Counted from the stretch's first letter, positions 36,725 to 47,983 are shown. The stretch: DNA of 64,000 nucleotides from Haemophilus parainfluenzae (GCF_014931395.1 NZ_CP063120.1:1-64000), one strand, 5' to 3'. Numbers and translations are program-made. Notes: generated by a model from the letters alone, not told the origin.

Positions 36725-38431
36725 TTATTCACCAATAACCGCGTGGCTGATTTGTTCAATCAAGCGCTTATAGGTTGCGCTGCCATCACTTGGGTTTGTT
36801 TTGATTTCAATTAATGTCGCACGGCGGCGAGTATAAGCTTGTTTTAACACTGAGCTTAAATCTGCCCAAGTGTAAGGTAAGGCATATTTTAAACCAAACA
36901 TTGCGGCGACTTGAGAGAAATCACCATTATGTGGCAAGCGATAGAACTGCTCTTTCACCTCTTCATCCACCGGCAACATATCAAAGATTGCGCCACCATT
37001 ATTGTTAATCACAAAAATAATGGTCGGTTGAGTGACATTCTTAAATAAGGCTAAAGAGTTCAAATCATAAAGTGTGGACGTATCGCCAATCATTGCTACC
37101 ACTGGTTGATCGGCACCGATACCGATACCTGCAGCTGTTGCTAATAAGCCGTCAATCCCACTTGCACCACGATTGGTGAAAATCGGATACCCTTCAGGTA
37201 ATTTAGTTAACGCATCAACCAAACGCACAAAAAGACTGTTTCCTAAGAACAAAATACCGTTGTAAGGTAAAACACGCTCAATATGATGTGCTAATGAGGC
37301 TTCATTAAGATTGCCACCGACTTGTTGTTCGATAAAGGTTGCACAGAATTTTGAAAGTGCCAGAGGTTCGAGCAACCAAGGCTTTTGACGCAATGGCGGA
37401 TGTGCTCGCAACCAATGATGTGCTTTTGCATTAAAGCGAGTTTGCGTATGGTGGTTTGGATCAACTGCATTTTGACTTTGCTCCACCACCCAAAATTCAC
37501 CTTGGAATTCCGCTAAGAATTGGTTAATACGTTTACTGATAAAACGAGAACCAAATTGAATCACGATATCAGCTTGAAGTAATTTTTGCTTCACTGTTTG
37601 GTTTGCCAGCCAAATATCCGCATAAGGCATGAGAGGTTCTACACCTGATTGAATATCCGTAAGCAAAATCCAACCCATGGTATTTGCCCATGAGTTAATA
37701 CCCATTGCTTGTTCAGGCGTTAATTGCCCTGCCACAATCACACCACGTTTCGTACGCCAAGTATCCCAATTCTCGTGCATTAACACTTCTTGCTGTAATG
37801 GTTGATGATCAACCCAATTTTTCGGCTGGCTTAACCAACGTTGAATTGGCATTAACCACGGATGACCGTCAATTTCTTGCTCTTGGGCATTATAAAGTGG
37901 CTCTGCAAAAGGCACATTGATATGCACCACGCCTGGTTGTTGTTTTTGTTTATAACAAGCTTGTTCTAACGTAGAAATTAACCATTTTGCTGCATAATCT
38001 GCCTGAGGTTTCGGTAGATTGACACTTGCAACGGGGTAATCGGCAAACATATTTTGTTGCACGATAGCTTGATTCGCCCCACATTCCCACAATTCAGGTG
38101 GACGATCAGCGGTAAGAATAATTAAATTCACGCCTGTTTGACGAGCTTCAATAATTGCAGGATATAAATTGGCTGCTGCGGTACCCGAGGTGACAATCAC
38201 GGCAACAGGTGCTTGAGTAGATTTTGCAATCCCTAACGCAAAAAAGCCTAAACCACGTTCATCAAAGTGACCATGGCATGTTGCACGAGAAGCATTTTGT
38301 AAACGCACAGCTTCTAGCGTTAAAGGTGTTGAGCGTGAACCAGGCGCAATACAAAAGTGACTCACACCTTGGCGAACCAAAGTTTCTAAGATCACCTTTG
38401 ACCAACAACGATTAAATACGCTTACAGACAT
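36725..38431 (-). CDS. menD: SEPHCHC synthase MenD
   Basis: MenD is a thiamine-diphosphate enzyme that joins isochorismate with alpha-ketoglutarate-derived succinic semialdehyde, the first committed step to menaquinone. The 568-residue protein has the substrate-binding N-terminus FCIAPGSRSTPLT and the ThDP motif GDTSTLYDLNS through NNNGG at about 445-475. Start ATG follows menF by five bases. menB, menC and menE are not in the window. Confidence 0.96.
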   Translation of the reverse strand: MSVSVFNRCWSKVILETLVRQGVSHFCIAPGSRSTPLTLEAVRLQNASRATCHGHFDERGLGFFALGIAKSTQAPVAVIVTSGTAAANLYPAIIEARQTGVNLIILTADRPPELWECGANQAIVQQNMFADYPVASVNLPKPQADYAAKWLISTLEQACYKQKQQPGVVHINVPFAEPLYNAQEQEIDGHPWLMPIQRWLSQPKNWVDHQPLQQEVLMHENWDTWRTKRGVIVAGQLTPEQAMGINSWANTMGWILLTDIQSGVEPLMPYADIWLANQTVKQKLLQADIVIQFGSRFISKRINQFLAEFQGEFWVVEQSQNAVDPNHHTQTRFNAKAHHWLRAHPPLRQKPWLLEPLALSKFCATFIEQQVGGNLNEASLAHHIERVLPYNGILFLGNSLFVRLVDALTKLPEGYPIFTNRGASGIDGLLATAAGIGIGADQPVVAMIGDTSTLYDLNSLALFKNVTQPTIIFVINNNGGAIFDMLPVDEEVKEQFYRLPHNGDFSQVAAMFGLKYALPYTWADLSSVLKQAYTRRRATLIEIKTNPSDGSATYKRLIEQISHAVIGE

Positions 38432-38436
38432 TCTTC

Positions 38437-39717
38437 TTATTCTCCGTTATTCTCTGCAAACAGGGAAATGAGCCCTGCCGCTTTACGTTCAATTTCTAAC
38501 CACTCTTCTACAGGTTGTGAGCCTTCCACAATACCGGCACCAGCAAATACACGTACTTGGTTTTCTTCAATAAAAGCCGAACGAATGGTGACACAAAATT
38601 CTGAGAGATGTTGACTCATCACACCTAATGTTCCAGCATACCAACGACGATCAAAGGTTTCTATTTCAGCTAAAGCTTTCTTCGCTTGTTGCTGTGGTAA
38701 ACCTGACACTGCGGCCGTTGGATGAATCGCCTTCAGTAAATCGGCATCCGTACAAAGTGCGGTCAATTTTGCTTGCATTTTTCGAATCAAATGCTGCACT
38801 TTGCGTAATGACTTTAATGCGACATCGTCAACGGTAATTTGTTCCACTAAGTGACTGATATTTTGTGAAATATCTTTAACTACTAACCAGTTTTCATTGA
38901 GGTTTTTTTCATCATTTAATAACCAATTCGCGCGTTCATCATTTTCACTCGGATTATCACTAACAGGCGCGGTCCCCGCAAGCGCTTCCGTAAATAACTG
39001 ACGATCATCTCGCGCAAATAAACGTTCAGGCGTCGAACCTACAAAACATTGTTCAGCATTATCTGCCCATAAAAAATGGTAACAACCACTATTTTTTGCT
39101 TGGCTTGCGGCAAGAAAATCTTTTCCGTTTAACTTCCTCTGAAGACCAAACACGGTTTCATTTGCTAACACAAGCTTGGTTAATTCACCTTGTCGAATGC
39201 GAGCGAGTGCTTGATTGACCCAGTCACACCACGTTTCTTGGTTTGCTTTTGGCACCATGCTTTCGATGGTTAATTGATTAAGTGATAAAAGTGCGGTCGT
39301 TTTTTCGAATGAATTCAATACCGCTTTTGCTGAATCAAGCTCATTTGTTTCAACAAAAACTGAAACCTCAGTCTCTCCATGTTGTTGTTCAATTAAAACT
39401 TGAGGCAAAATAAACTGGCTTTCACCTTGAAACTGTAAACCACCGACTAAAGGGAAATCGTGTTCTTGGATAAATTGCTGTGCCAAATTCACATCTGAAA
39501 ATGACCGCACTTTCCCCACCGCTGCGACGGTTTTAGCTTCATCACGAAAACGTAAATAAAATTGTGGATAAACAAGTTGCCCCTTTATCCATGCCAAAAG
39601 ATCAACACCCAATTTCATCTTCGTTTGAAGACGTACAATAGCGGGTTGCTGATCAGTTGTCGCCAAGGTTTCAAACTGGCGAATTAGCTCAGATTTAGCT
39701 TGTTCTAAAGGGCCCAT
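38437..39717 (-). CDS. menF: Isochorismate synthase MenF
   Basis: MenF converts chorismate to isochorismate for menaquinone synthesis. The 426-residue protein has the chorismate-binding fold in its C-terminal two thirds with FTEALAGTAPVS, TAAVSGLP and IRSAFIEE. Linkage to menD identifies it as the menaquinone isozyme. Three uptake signals lie inside or at its ends (about 38757, 39291, 39502), an unusually high local number, and one more near 39758 upstream. Confidence 0.94.
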   Translation of the reverse strand: MGPLEQAKSELIRQFETLATTDQQPAIVRLQTKMKLGVDLLAWIKGQLVYPQFYLRFRDEAKTVAAVGKVRSFSDVNLAQQFIQEHDFPLVGGLQFQGESQFILPQVLIEQQHGETEVSVFVETNELDSAKAVLNSFEKTTALLSLNQLTIESMVPKANQETWCDWVNQALARIRQGELTKLVLANETVFGLQRKLNGKDFLAASQAKNSGCYHFLWADNAEQCFVGSTPERLFARDDRQLFTEALAGTAPVSDNPSENDERANWLLNDEKNLNENWLVVKDISQNISHLVEQITVDDVALKSLRKVQHLIRKMQAKLTALCTDADLLKAIHPTAAVSGLPQQQAKKALAEIETFDRRWYAGTLGVMSQHLSEFCVTIRSAFIEENQVRVFAGAGIVEGSQPVEEWLEIERKAAGLISLFAENNGE

Positions 39718-39870
39718 GAAAAATAATAAAACACAAAAAAATTAGCCAATATTCTACCGCACTTTAATACATTCAAAAAATTTTTTTATTAAATCTTTTC
39801 AAGATAAGAATTTAAGCGTAAATTAGACGTAATTTTTGAATGAAAATCTAATTATCATAGGATGTTACTA

Positions 39871-41085
39871 ATGAGATCTTTTCCGAAATCAGACAAATTA
39901 GAACACGTTTGCTACGATATTCGTGGACCGGTTCACAAAGAAGCTTTACGCCTAGAAGAAGAAGGCAATAAAATTTTAAAACTTAATATCGGCAACCCGG
40001 CCCCATTTGGTTTTGAAGCACCTGATGAAATTTTAGTTGATGTTATCCGCAACCTACCCTCTGCACAAGGTTATTGCGATTCCAAAGGGTTATATTCGGC
40101 ACGTAAGGCTATCGTGCAATACTATCAATCGAAAGGTATTCATGATGCGACAGTAAACGATGTGTACATCGGAAATGGTGTATCTGAATTGATTACCATG
40201 TCCATGCAAGCACTTCTCAATGATGGTGATGAAGTATTGGTCCCAATGCCTGACTATCCATTATGGACCGCGGCTGTGACGTTAGCGGGCGGAAAAGCAG
40301 TACATTATTTATGTGATGAAGAAGCGGGTTGGTTCCCTGCTATTGATGATATTCGCGCGAAAGTCAATGCCAAAACCAAAGCTATCGTAGTAATCAACCC
40401 GAACAACCCGACAGGTGCGGTTTATAGCAAAGAGTTACTCGAAGAAATTATCCAAGTTGCACGTGAAAATAATCTGATTATTTTTGCTGATGAAATTTAT
40501 GACAAGATTCTCTACGACGGTGCTATCCACCATCATATTGCTGCTCTTGCACCAGATGTATTAACCATTACATTCAATGGTTTATCAAAAGCGTATCGTG
40601 TTGCGGGTTTCCGTCAAGGTTGGATGATTTTAAATGGGCCAAAACAACATGCTAAAGGCTATATTGAAGGCTTGGATATGTTGGCGTCTATGCGTTTATG
40701 TGCAAACGTACCAATGCAACACGCCATTCAAACCGCATTAGGTGGCTATCAAAGTATTAATGAATTTGTTCAACCGGGCGGTCGTTTGCTGGAACAACGC
40801 AATAAAGCCTATGAGTTACTGACTCAAATCCCGGGTATTAGCTGCGTAAAACCAATGGGAGCGATGTATATGTTCCCGAAACTCGATATCCAAAAATTCA
40901 ACATTCATAGTGATGAAAAATTTGTGCTCGATTTATTACGTAAAGAGAAAGTACTTCTCGTGCATGGTAAAGGCTTTAATTGGCATTCACCGGATCACTT
41001 CCGAGTGGTAACACTTCCTTATACCGGCCAATTAGAAGAGGCAATTGGCAAATTGGCACGATTCTTAGAGACTTATCGTCAATAA
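39871..41085 (+). CDS. alaA: Glutamate-pyruvate aminotransferase AlaA
   Basis: AlaA makes alanine from pyruvate and glutamate. The 404-residue PLP-dependent class I aminotransferase is very close to E. coli AlaA over its full length, with NPNNPTGAVYS, ADEIYDKILYD and the PLP lysine in NGLSKAYRVAG. I start at MRSFPKSDKLE (ATG 39871) with TAGGA nine bases upstream; an ATG at 39862 would add three residues. It is monocistronic with a perfect terminator. Confidence 0.95.
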   Translation: MRSFPKSDKLEHVCYDIRGPVHKEALRLEEEGNKILKLNIGNPAPFGFEAPDEILVDVIRNLPSAQGYCDSKGLYSARKAIVQYYQSKGIHDATVNDVYIGNGVSELITMSMQALLNDGDEVLVPMPDYPLWTAAVTLAGGKAVHYLCDEEAGWFPAIDDIRAKVNAKTKAIVVINPNNPTGAVYSKELLEEIIQVARENNLIIFADEIYDKILYDGAIHHHIAALAPDVLTITFNGLSKAYRVAGFRQGWMILNGPKQHAKGYIEGLDMLASMRLCANVPMQHAIQTALGGYQSINEFVQPGGRLLEQRNKAYELLTQIPGISCVKPMGAMYMFPKLDIQKFNIHSDEKFVLDLLRKEKVLLVHGKGFNWHSPDHFRVVTLPYTGQLEEAIGKLARFLETYRQ

Positions 41086-41086
41086 T

Positions 41087-41118
41087 AAAAAAGAGCGGTT
41101 AATTAACCGCTCTTTTTT
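41087..41118. terminator. Convergent terminator after alaA
   Basis: Fully palindromic stem GAGCGGTTAA (41093-41102) with TTAACCGCTC (41103-41112), flanked by A on the left and T on the right. It serves alaA and the minus-strand lipid genes that end at 41136. Confidence 0.9.
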
Positions 41119-41135
41119 TATTTCATGATTTATAA

Positions 41136-42071
41136 CTATGCCCAGAAATAGCGCACGACATGGAAGAAAATAGGTGCGGAGAAACACAGTGAATCCATTC
41201 GGTCTAAAATCCCGCCATGGCCACTGATCATATTCCCCCAGTCTTTCACGCCCATACTGCGTTTCATTGCTGACATCACAAGTCCCCCTAAGAATCCCAT
41301 TAAGCAAATTAACAGACTCATTAAAAAGGCTTGCCATGCATTAAATGGTGTCATCCAATGAAGCAACATCCCTAATAAACTTGCGCTTAATACCCCACCA
41401 ACAAACCCTTCTACCGTTTTAGATGGCGATAAGGTTGGCGCAATTTTGCGTTTACCGAAAAGTTTACCCCAAACGTATTGTAACACATCGCTAGACTGTA
41501 CTACCAAGATTAAGAAGATCATTAATAAAAGATTTTTTCCTTCATAACCAGAGATATCAAGGGTCAATAAAGCGGGGATATGTGAAATACAGAATACACT
41601 AATCATCAATGCCCACTGAATTTTCGTTGAACGATCTAAGAAATGCGCCGGATCGCCGAGTAATGCCGACAGAATAGGTAAAAATAAGAAGCCATATACG
41701 GGAATGAAAATGGTGAACATGCTAAACCAATCAATGGCGACTAAAAAATATTGCAATGGCAAGATCACATAAAAACAAGCGGCTAGCGCAAGATGATCGC
41801 CTCGACGAATATTCAATAGAGAAAGAAACTCACGCAATCCCATAAATGAAATAATCAAAAAGAGCCCAATTACGCCATAAAAGCCCAATAAACTCGCAAT
41901 AAAGATAATCCCAATCATCACCCACCAAGCATTGATGCGTGCATTCAGGTTATCAATAACGCTATTCGGTGTATCCACACCCGATCTGCGTTTTAAAATA
42001 TATCCCACTGAGGAAGCAAAAATTAAAGCGATAAATAAACCACCGAAGAGTTGCCATATTTCTGTCATCAT
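41136..42071 (-). CDS. CDP-diglyceride synthase-like protein (CdsA/YnbB family)
   Basis: A 311-residue membrane cytidylyltransferase, closest in type to E. coli YnbB. It has about eight membrane segments and the CdsA signature from LSPSKTVEGFVGG through SMGVKDWGNMISGHGGILDRMDS. The expected reaction is phosphatidate plus CTP to CDP-diacylglycerol. Because it is last in a run with an acyltransferase and a CDP-alcohol transferase, it probably makes the activated lipid for that partner. A housekeeping cdsA should exist elsewhere. Confidence 0.88.
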   Translation of the reverse strand: MMTEIWQLFGGLFIALIFASSVGYILKRRSGVDTPNSVIDNLNARINAWWVMIGIIFIASLLGFYGVIGLFLIISFMGLREFLSLLNIRRGDHLALAACFYVILPLQYFLVAIDWFSMFTIFIPVYGFLFLPILSALLGDPAHFLDRSTKIQWALMISVFCISHIPALLTLDISGYEGKNLLLMIFLILVVQSSDVLQYVWGKLFGKRKIAPTLSPSKTVEGFVGGVLSASLLGMLLHWMTPFNAWQAFLMSLLICLMGFLGGLVMSAMKRSMGVKDWGNMISGHGGILDRMDSLCFSAPIFFHVVRYFWA

Positions 42072-42077
42072 TTGCTC

Positions 42078-42710
42078 CTAAGATTTGCCTTTTTCACTGA
42101 CGTTTAAACTTAATAATGCCGATTGAGCACGTGTCAGAAACACCTCTTTAGTTTCATCTGTCCCAATCTTTAATGGCTCGCCCACATAAAGATCACATAA
42201 CAATGGTATCGGTAAAATAAAGCCTTTTGGTAAAACATTATTCATATTACTAATCCAAACGGGTACAAACTCACAATCAGAATTTTCTTTTGCTAAATAA
42301 AACAACCCACTTTTAAACGGCTGAAGTGGTAAATCATCATCCACCTTACGAGTTCCTTCAGGAAAAATAATCAGGGAGTCATTGACTAATGCTTCACTCA
42401 TTTGTCGTATGGCAGCTTTTGGATCTTGGCTATTACGTTCAATCAGTAACATATTAAATACTTTATAGGCTAAAAAGCGACGAATTGCGCCTTTCGTCCA
42501 ATAATCTTTGCCTGCAACAGGGCGAGTTTGTTTTCTTACTTCATAAGGCAATGAAATCCAAAGTAAGATAAAATCCCCATGACTATTATGATTGGCAAAA
42601 TAGACACGATGCCCTTCTGAAGATTGTTCCGCAATTGCGGCTTGTGGTCGAACGCCTGTAATAAAAGAAGCAAAACGACACAATAAAAAATCTATTAATC
42701 TCGCAAACAT
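42078..42710 (-). CDS. PlsC-type lysophospholipid acyltransferase
   Basis: A 210-residue acyltransferase with the catalytic HX4D motif HNSHGD, the acceptor-binding FPEGTRK and a preceding hydrophobic N-terminal segment. It would acylate lysophosphatidate or a similar lipid at the inner membrane. It is six bases upstream of the YnbB-like gene and eleven bases after the YnbA-like gene, so all three are co-transcribed. The E. coli ynbAB pair has no acyltransferase between them, as far as I recall. Confidence 0.87.
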   Translation of the reverse strand: MFARLIDFLLCRFASFITGVRPQAAIAEQSSEGHRVYFANHNSHGDFILLWISLPYEVRKQTRPVAGKDYWTKGAIRRFLAYKVFNMLLIERNSQDPKAAIRQMSEALVNDSLIIFPEGTRKVDDDLPLQPFKSGLFYLAKENSDCEFVPVWISNMNNVLPKGFILPIPLLCDLYVGEPLKIGTDETKEVFLTRAQSALLSLNVSEKGKS

Positions 42711-42721
42711 ATTTGCTCCTA

Positions 42722-43327
42722 TTATTCCGTCACTTCGGCTAAACCATTTTTTACTCGCTTAATACAAGTCACAATAAGCAAGATAATCACAATATTGGCT
42801 ACCCACCAGAAAAACGAATGCAAGCTACCATTAACAGCATAAAGTAAACCGAGTACACCAAATACGAATGCACGATCACTTTTACCCATTGGGCCATCAT
42901 AACGACGCGTTTTGCCTTGAACCTGTCCCAAGATGCCACATAACTCACTCAACGCCGCAAGCCAAATAATACTTGAGATTTGAATACCATCAAAAGGCGC
43001 GACAAAAGCAAAAGGAAGATAAAGTGCCGCATCTGAAACGACATCAGTGATCTCATTAAGATAGCCGCCTAATCGACTTTTTTGATTAAATTCACGTGCG
43101 AGCATGCCATCAATGGCATTCAACGCCATACGTAAAAACAACCAAATAGGAATAAGAAAGAAAAGAGAGGAAAATGTCGGAAATAGTGCGAGAACCACAC
43201 CTAATAAAATAGAAAGTAAGCAGGCAATCAGCGTAACTTGATTTGCTGTTACGCCTTTTGCTGCTAATTGCCTAACTAAAGGCCGAAGTAAATTTTGAAA
43301 TTTGGGTTTTAAGGCATAGATACTCAT
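42722..43327 (-). CDS. CDP-alcohol phosphatidyltransferase (YnbA-like)
   Basis: A 201-residue membrane protein of the CDP-alcohol phosphatidyltransferase family, closest in type to E. coli YnbA. The family motif appears as N-x2-DG-x2-AR-x8-G-x3-N-x3-D (segment NAIDGMLAR to NEITD), so two of the four usual aspartates are asparagine; the same change occurs in YnbA as I recall it. The acceptor alcohol and product lipid are unknown. First gene of the three-gene lipid operon. Confidence 0.85.
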   Translation of the reverse strand: MSIYALKPKFQNLLRPLVRQLAAKGVTANQVTLIACLLSILLGVVLALFPTFSSLFFLIPIWLFLRMALNAIDGMLAREFNQKSRLGGYLNEITDVVSDAALYLPFAFVAPFDGIQISSIIWLAALSELCGILGQVQGKTRRYDGPMGKSDRAFVFGVLGLLYAVNGSLHSFFWWVANIVIILLIVTCIKRVKNGLAEVTE

Positions 43328-43405
43328 CTACCATCTCCTTGTTTTTATTAGTAAACATAAAAATTTCGCTAATAATAGAATAGTATAGAGTATTGCTCAA
43401 GTTTT

Positions 43406-44320
43406 TTATTCATCCATATAACCTAAACTTCTTAAGGCGCGTTCATCATCCGCCCAACCGGACTTCACTTTTACCCAAAGTTCAAGGTGTACTTTATTAT
43501 CAAATAAGCGTTCCATGTCAGCGCGCGCTTCCATACCAATGGTTTTAATTTTTTGCCCTTGAGCCCCAATAACCATTTTCTTTTGGCCTTCGCGTTCAAC
43601 TAAAATCAAGCCATTAATTTCATAAGTACCACGCTCATTTACTTTAAATTGTTCAATTTCAACCGTTACCGAATAAGGTAGCTCTTCCCCTGTGAAACGC
43701 ATTAATTTTTCACGAATAATTTCTGACGCCATAAAACGCTGTGAACGGTCCGTTACATAATCTTCAGGGAAGTGATGAACACCTTTACGTAATGATTGAC
43801 GAACAATTTTCTCTAATTGATGGACATTATTACCACGTTGTGCAGAAATCGGCACAATGTGAGCAAAGTTAAACTTACTGCCTAAATCGGTAATAAATGG
43901 CAATAAATCATCTTTATTCTTAATATTATCAACTTTGTTGATGGCAAGTACGACAGGTGCTTTCGCATTACGTAATTTATTTAACACCATTTCATCATCG
44001 GCATTCCAATGTGTACCATCTACAACAAAAATAATGAGATCCACATCCCCGATTGCTGAGCTTGCTGCACGGTTCATTAAACGGTTAATCGCGCGTTTTT
44101 CTTCAATATGAAGTCCCGGCGTATCGACGTAAATTTCTTGGCAGATACCTTCCGTTTTAATTCCCACAATACGGTGACGCGTAGTTTGCGCCTTGCGAGA
44201 TGTAATCGAGATTTTTTGTCCTAAAATTTTATTTAATAGGGTAGATTTCCCTACATTTGGGCGACCCACGATAGCGATAAAGCCACAATAGGTCTCTTGT
44301 TCTTGATTTAATTCGGTCAT
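43406..44320 (-). CDS. era: GTPase Era
   Basis: Era is an essential GTPase that binds the 3' end of 16S rRNA and helps assemble the 30S subunit. The 304-residue protein has G1 [10 protein letters not shown]3 DTPGLH and G4 NKVD in the N-terminal domain and a KH RNA-binding domain (about 205-295) with [11 protein letters not shown]. Its ATG overlaps the rnc stop (ATGA), the conserved rnc-era coupling. Confidence 0.97.
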   Translation of the reverse strand: MTELNQEQETYCGFIAIVGRPNVGKSTLLNKILGQKISITSRKAQTTRHRIVGIKTEGICQEIYVDTPGLHIEEKRAINRLMNRAASSAIGDVDLIIFVVDGTHWNADDEMVLNKLRNAKAPVVLAINKVDNIKNKDDLLPFITDLGSKFNFAHIVPISAQRGNNVHQLEKIVRQSLRKGVHHFPEDYVTDRSQRFMASEIIREKLMRFTGEELPYSVTVEIEQFKVNERGTYEINGLILVEREGQKKMVIGAQGQKIKTIGMEARADMERLFDNKVHLELWVKVKSGWADDERALRSLGYMDE

Positions 44321-45000
44321 TTAATTTCCAATGTTTTTAAGATTTGTTCTGCGACCGCTTGTTCTGCTTTACGGCGGCTAGAACCTTTCGCAATAAAAGT
44401 GCGGTTAATATTGGGTACATTTTTTACTGTACATTCTACGGTGAAGGTTTGGCAATGGGCTTCTCCTTCAATTTTGATTACTTCATAGGTTGGTAAGGCA
44501 AAATGCTTACCTTGTAAATACTCTTGCAAGCGCGTTTTGGCATCTTTTTGGTTATCACCTGGTTTAATTTCAGCGAGTAACGTTTTATACCAGCTACGCA
44601 CAATATCTGCTGCTTTATCAAAGCTTGAATCTAATGCCATTGCGCCAATTATCGCTTCAACACAATCCGCCAAAATAGATTCACGACGAAAGCCACCACT
44701 TTTCAATTCACCTGAACCTAAGGACATATAATCCCCAAGCTCAAAATTTCGTGCAATTATCGCCAAGGTCGGCTCACGAACTAATGTAGCACGCATTCTG
44801 CTAAGTTCACCTTCATTACAACGAGGGAATTGATGATAAAGCGCATCAGCAATGACATAATTGAGAATCGAATCACCTAGAAATTCGAGACGTTCATTAT
44901 GTTGAGTGGAGGCACTGCGGTGTGTCAGTGCCAATTTTAAATTTTTTAGATCGGAAAATTGATAACCAATTTTTCGTTCTAGTCGATCTAAATGATTCAT
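44317..45000 (-). CDS. rnc: Ribonuclease III
   Basis: RNase III cleaves double-stranded RNA in rRNA precursors and many mRNAs. The 227-residue protein has the nuclease signature [14 protein letters not shown] at about residues 34-47 and a C-terminal dsRNA-binding domain (about 155-225) with [16 protein letters not shown] start at [13 protein letters not shown] (ATG ending 45000) because this gives the H. influenzae length and N-terminus; a longer reading overlaps lepB. It begins one base after the lepB stop. An uptake signal is inside near 44397. Confidence 0.96.
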   Translation of the reverse strand: MNHLDRLERKIGYQFSDLKNLKLALTHRSASTQHNERLEFLGDSILNYVIADALYHQFPRCNEGELSRMRATLVREPTLAIIARNFELGDYMSLGSGELKSGGFRRESILADCVEAIIGAMALDSSFDKAADIVRSWYKTLLAEIKPGDNQKDAKTRLQEYLQGKHFALPTYEVIKIEGEAHCQTFTVECTVKNVPNINRTFIAKGSSRRKAEQAVAEQILKTLEIK

Positions 45001-45001
45001 A

Positions 45002-46051
45002 TTAATTAATTTTTGTAAAGAAACGATCAAAACGGAAGCCTGTAGGCCACTCATTTGGTTCTTTTTCTAAACTCATCCAAATATAAGTGGCTTTACCTAC
45101 GATATTTTTTTCTGGTACAAATCCCCAAAATCGACTGTCATCACTATGATCACGGTTATCGCCCATCACAAAATATTGCCCCTCAGGCACAATCCATTCT
45201 GCAGCAGGTAAACCTTCTTGTGGATAGAACTCAATCCCCGAATAACGGCGCATTGGCTCGACTAAAATCTTATGTGTCACATCACCAATTTCCAAATATT
45301 CCACTTGCGTTGGGAATGCTGGATTTGTAGGTTCTTGTTTATATTCAAATACTTTAGCTTGGCAGTCTATTTCACAAGGTTTGCCATCTTTGCCATGAAT
45401 AATCGTTAAAGCACTTTTTTCAACATCAAGGATAATACGGTCACCACCTTTCCCTACAATACGTTTAATATAATCTGCTCCAGACATATTGTCTTTAGAT
45501 GTTAACGCAAGATTTTCCGCATAAGCTGCTCGGGTTGCCCCTAAACTCGTATGAAGCAACGCTTGCTCCGGTGCTTTAAACACGATCACATCTCCACGTT
45601 CAGGCTTATTGCCTTCAATAATCGTATTTTGGAAAATAGGATCTTTGATGCCATAAGTGTATTTATTCACGACAATAAAATCCCCTACATATAATGTGGC
45701 TTGCATTGATCCTGATGGAATTTGAAACGGTTCAAAAATAAATGAACGTACAAGGAATACCACGGATAACACAGGGAAAAGCGAAGAAATAAATTCTGAA
45801 CCTTCTGAAATTGGCTCAATTTTCGCTTTTTCTTCATCCGTTAACGCTTTGCCTGAACGTTGTTCTGCGCGTGCGATTTGACGACGGCGTCTCGGCATCA
45901 CCGCAAAGCGGTGATAACACCATAAAATGCCGGAAAGTGCGGTCAAAATCAGCAATAAAATACTGAATGTGTTAGGCAGCTGGAAATAATCTAACGCTTT
46001 CCAACCAGCAAAGCCCACAGCTAACAACAAAATAAAAAATACATTCGACAT
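45002..46051 (-). CDS. lepB: Signal peptidase I
   Basis: LepB cleaves Sec and Tat signal peptides at the outer face of the inner membrane. The 349-residue protein has two N-terminal membrane segments (about 2-20 and 28-45), the catalytic serine in IPSGSMQ, the catalytic lysine in DYIKRIVG and the conserved [14 protein letters not shown]. lepA is 12 bases upstream, giving the conserved lepA-lepB-rnc-era operon. An uptake signal lies inside near 45937. Confidence 0.96.
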   Translation of the reverse strand: MSNVFFILLLAVGFAGWKALDYFQLPNTFSILLLILTALSGILWCYHRFAVMPRRRRQIARAEQRSGKALTDEEKAKIEPISEGSEFISSLFPVLSVVFLVRSFIFEPFQIPSGSMQATLYVGDFIVVNKYTYGIKDPIFQNTIIEGNKPERGDVIVFKAPEQALLHTSLGATRAAYAENLALTSKDNMSGADYIKRIVGKGGDRIILDVEKSALTIIHGKDGKPCEIDCQAKVFEYKQEPTNPAFPTQVEYLEIGDVTHKILVEPMRRYSGIEFYPQEGLPAAEWIVPEGQYFVMGDNRDHSDDSRFWGFVPEKNIVGKATYIWMSLEKEPNEWPTGFRFDRFFTKIN

Positions 46052-46063
46052 TGATCTACTTTC

Positions 46064-47860
46064 CTATTTATCTTTACCTACATGTAAGATCGCTAAAAAC
46101 GCTTCTTGCGGCACTTCCACGTTACCTAAAGATTTCATTCGTTTTTTACCTTCTTTCTGTTTCTGTAAGAGTTTTTTCTTACGGCTCACGTCACCACCAT
46201 AACATTTTGCTAATACGTTTTTACGCAATTGTTTTACGGTTGAACGCGCAATAATATGGTTACCAATCGCGGCTTGGATGGCAATATCAAATTGTTGACG
46301 TGGAATGAGTTCACGCATTTTCTCAACCAATTCACGACCTCGGTAAGGGGCATTATCCTTATGAACAATTAATGCTAACGCATCAACACGATCACCATTG
46401 ATCATGATATCCACACGTACCATGTCAGCTGCTTGGAAACGTTTGAAACCATAATCCAAAGAAGCATAACCACGCGATGTTGATTTCAAGCGATCGAAGA
46501 AATCTAAGACTACTTCGCCCATTGGAATTTCATAGGTTAACGCAATTTGGTTACCGTGATACACCATATTGGTTTGTACGCCACGTTTTTCCACACAAAG
46601 GGTGATGACATTTCCTAAGAATTCTTGTGGCACGAGCATATTACACTCTGCAATCGGCTCACGAATTTCCGCAATATTATTTAATGGTGGCAGTTTTGAT
46701 GGGCTATCCACATAAACCACTTCACCATTGGTCATTTCAACTTCATAAATTACCGTTGGTGCGGTGGTAATCAAATCAAGATCGTATTCACGCTCTAAAC
46801 GCTCTTGAATGATCTCCATGTGTAAAAGCCCCAAGAAGCCACAACGGAAACCAAAACCTAAAGCCGTCGAGTTTTCTGGTTCATAGAAAAGTGATGCATC
46901 ATTTAGGCTTAATTTACCCAACGCATCACGGAAAGCTTCATAATCGTCAGAGCTAACAGGGAATAAACCAGCATAAACCTGCGGTTTTACTTTCTTAAAG
47001 CCTGGCAATACATGGCTTGCTGGATTGTGCTGATGGGTTAAGGTATCCCCTACTGGTGCCCCTAAAATATCTTTAATCGCACAAACAACCCAACCTACTT
47101 CGCCGGTATTTAATACAGTCGTATCCAGTTGTTTTGGCGTGAAAATACCTAGACGATCGACGTTGTAAGCTTGCCCAGTGGACATTACTTTGATTTTATC
47201 GCCTTTACGCAATACGCCATTTTTAATACGAACTAATGACACCACGCCTAAATAGTTATCGAACCAAGAGTCAATAATCAATGCTTGTAACGGTGCATCA
47301 GGATCACCTTCTGGCGCGGGAATTTTCGCAACAATTTCTTCTAATACATCTTCGATACCCACTCCGGTTTTAGCTGAACAACGTACCGCTTCCATCGCAT
47401 CAATACCCACGATGTCTTCAATTTCTTCTGCAACACGTTCAGGATCTGCGGCCGGTAAGTCGATTTTATTCAAAATCGGTACGACTTCTAAATCCATTTC
47501 AATGGCGGTATAGCAGTTTGCTAAGGTTTGAGCTTCTACGCCTTGTCCCGCATCCACAACTAACAATGCCCCTTCACAAGCCGCAAGAGAACGCGACACT
47601 TCATAAGAGAAGTCTACGTGTCCTGGTGTATCGATAAAGTTTAATTGGTAAGTTTCACCATCTTTCGCTTGATAATTTAACGTTACACTTTGTGCTTTAA
47701 TGGTAATACCGCGCTCACGCTCAAGATCCATGGAATCCAACACTTGCGCTTCCATTTCACGATCTGAAAGGCCCCCACAGGTCTGAATTAATCGGTCAGA
47801 AAGGGTCGATTTACCGTGGTCAATATGGGCAATAATAGAAAAGTTGCGAATATTCTTCAT
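46064..47860 (-). CDS. lepA: Elongation factor 4 (LepA)
   Basis: LepA is a ribosome-associated translational GTPase linked to back-translocation or to 30S assembly. The 598-residue protein starts [19 protein letters not shown], carries DTPGHVDF and NKIDLP, and has the LepA-specific C-terminal domain with [14 protein letters not shown]. The start at 47860 fits the nearly invariant family N-terminus; nine extra upstream codons have no match. An uptake signal (about 47948) lies between it and grcA. Confidence 0.97.
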   Translation of the reverse strand: MKNIRNFSIIAHIDHGKSTLSDRLIQTCGGLSDREMEAQVLDSMDLERERGITIKAQSVTLNYQAKDGETYQLNFIDTPGHVDFSYEVSRSLAACEGALLVVDAGQGVEAQTLANCYTAIEMDLEVVPILNKIDLPAADPERVAEEIEDIVGIDAMEAVRCSAKTGVGIEDVLEEIVAKIPAPEGDPDAPLQALIIDSWFDNYLGVVSLVRIKNGVLRKGDKIKVMSTGQAYNVDRLGIFTPKQLDTTVLNTGEVGWVVCAIKDILGAPVGDTLTHQHNPASHVLPGFKKVKPQVYAGLFPVSSDDYEAFRDALGKLSLNDASLFYEPENSTALGFGFRCGFLGLLHMEIIQERLEREYDLDLITTAPTVIYEVEMTNGEVVYVDSPSKLPPLNNIAEIREPIAECNMLVPQEFLGNVITLCVEKRGVQTNMVYHGNQIALTYEIPMGEVVLDFFDRLKSTSRGYASLDYGFKRFQAADMVRVDIMINGDRVDALALIVHKDNAPYRGRELVEKMRELIPRQQFDIAIQAAIGNHIIARSTVKQLRKNVLAKCYGGDVSRKKKLLQKQKEGKKRMKSLGNVEVPQEAFLAILHVGKDK

Positions 47861-47983
47861 AAATAGATTAGTTTTCTCAAAAATCATTAAATTTAACTGG
47901 CGGATTGTACCTGAAAAGCGCAGAAATCGCTAGGGATGAAAGGGAAAAGTGCGGTCAAATTTTCAAACCTTTTAGATAAAACA

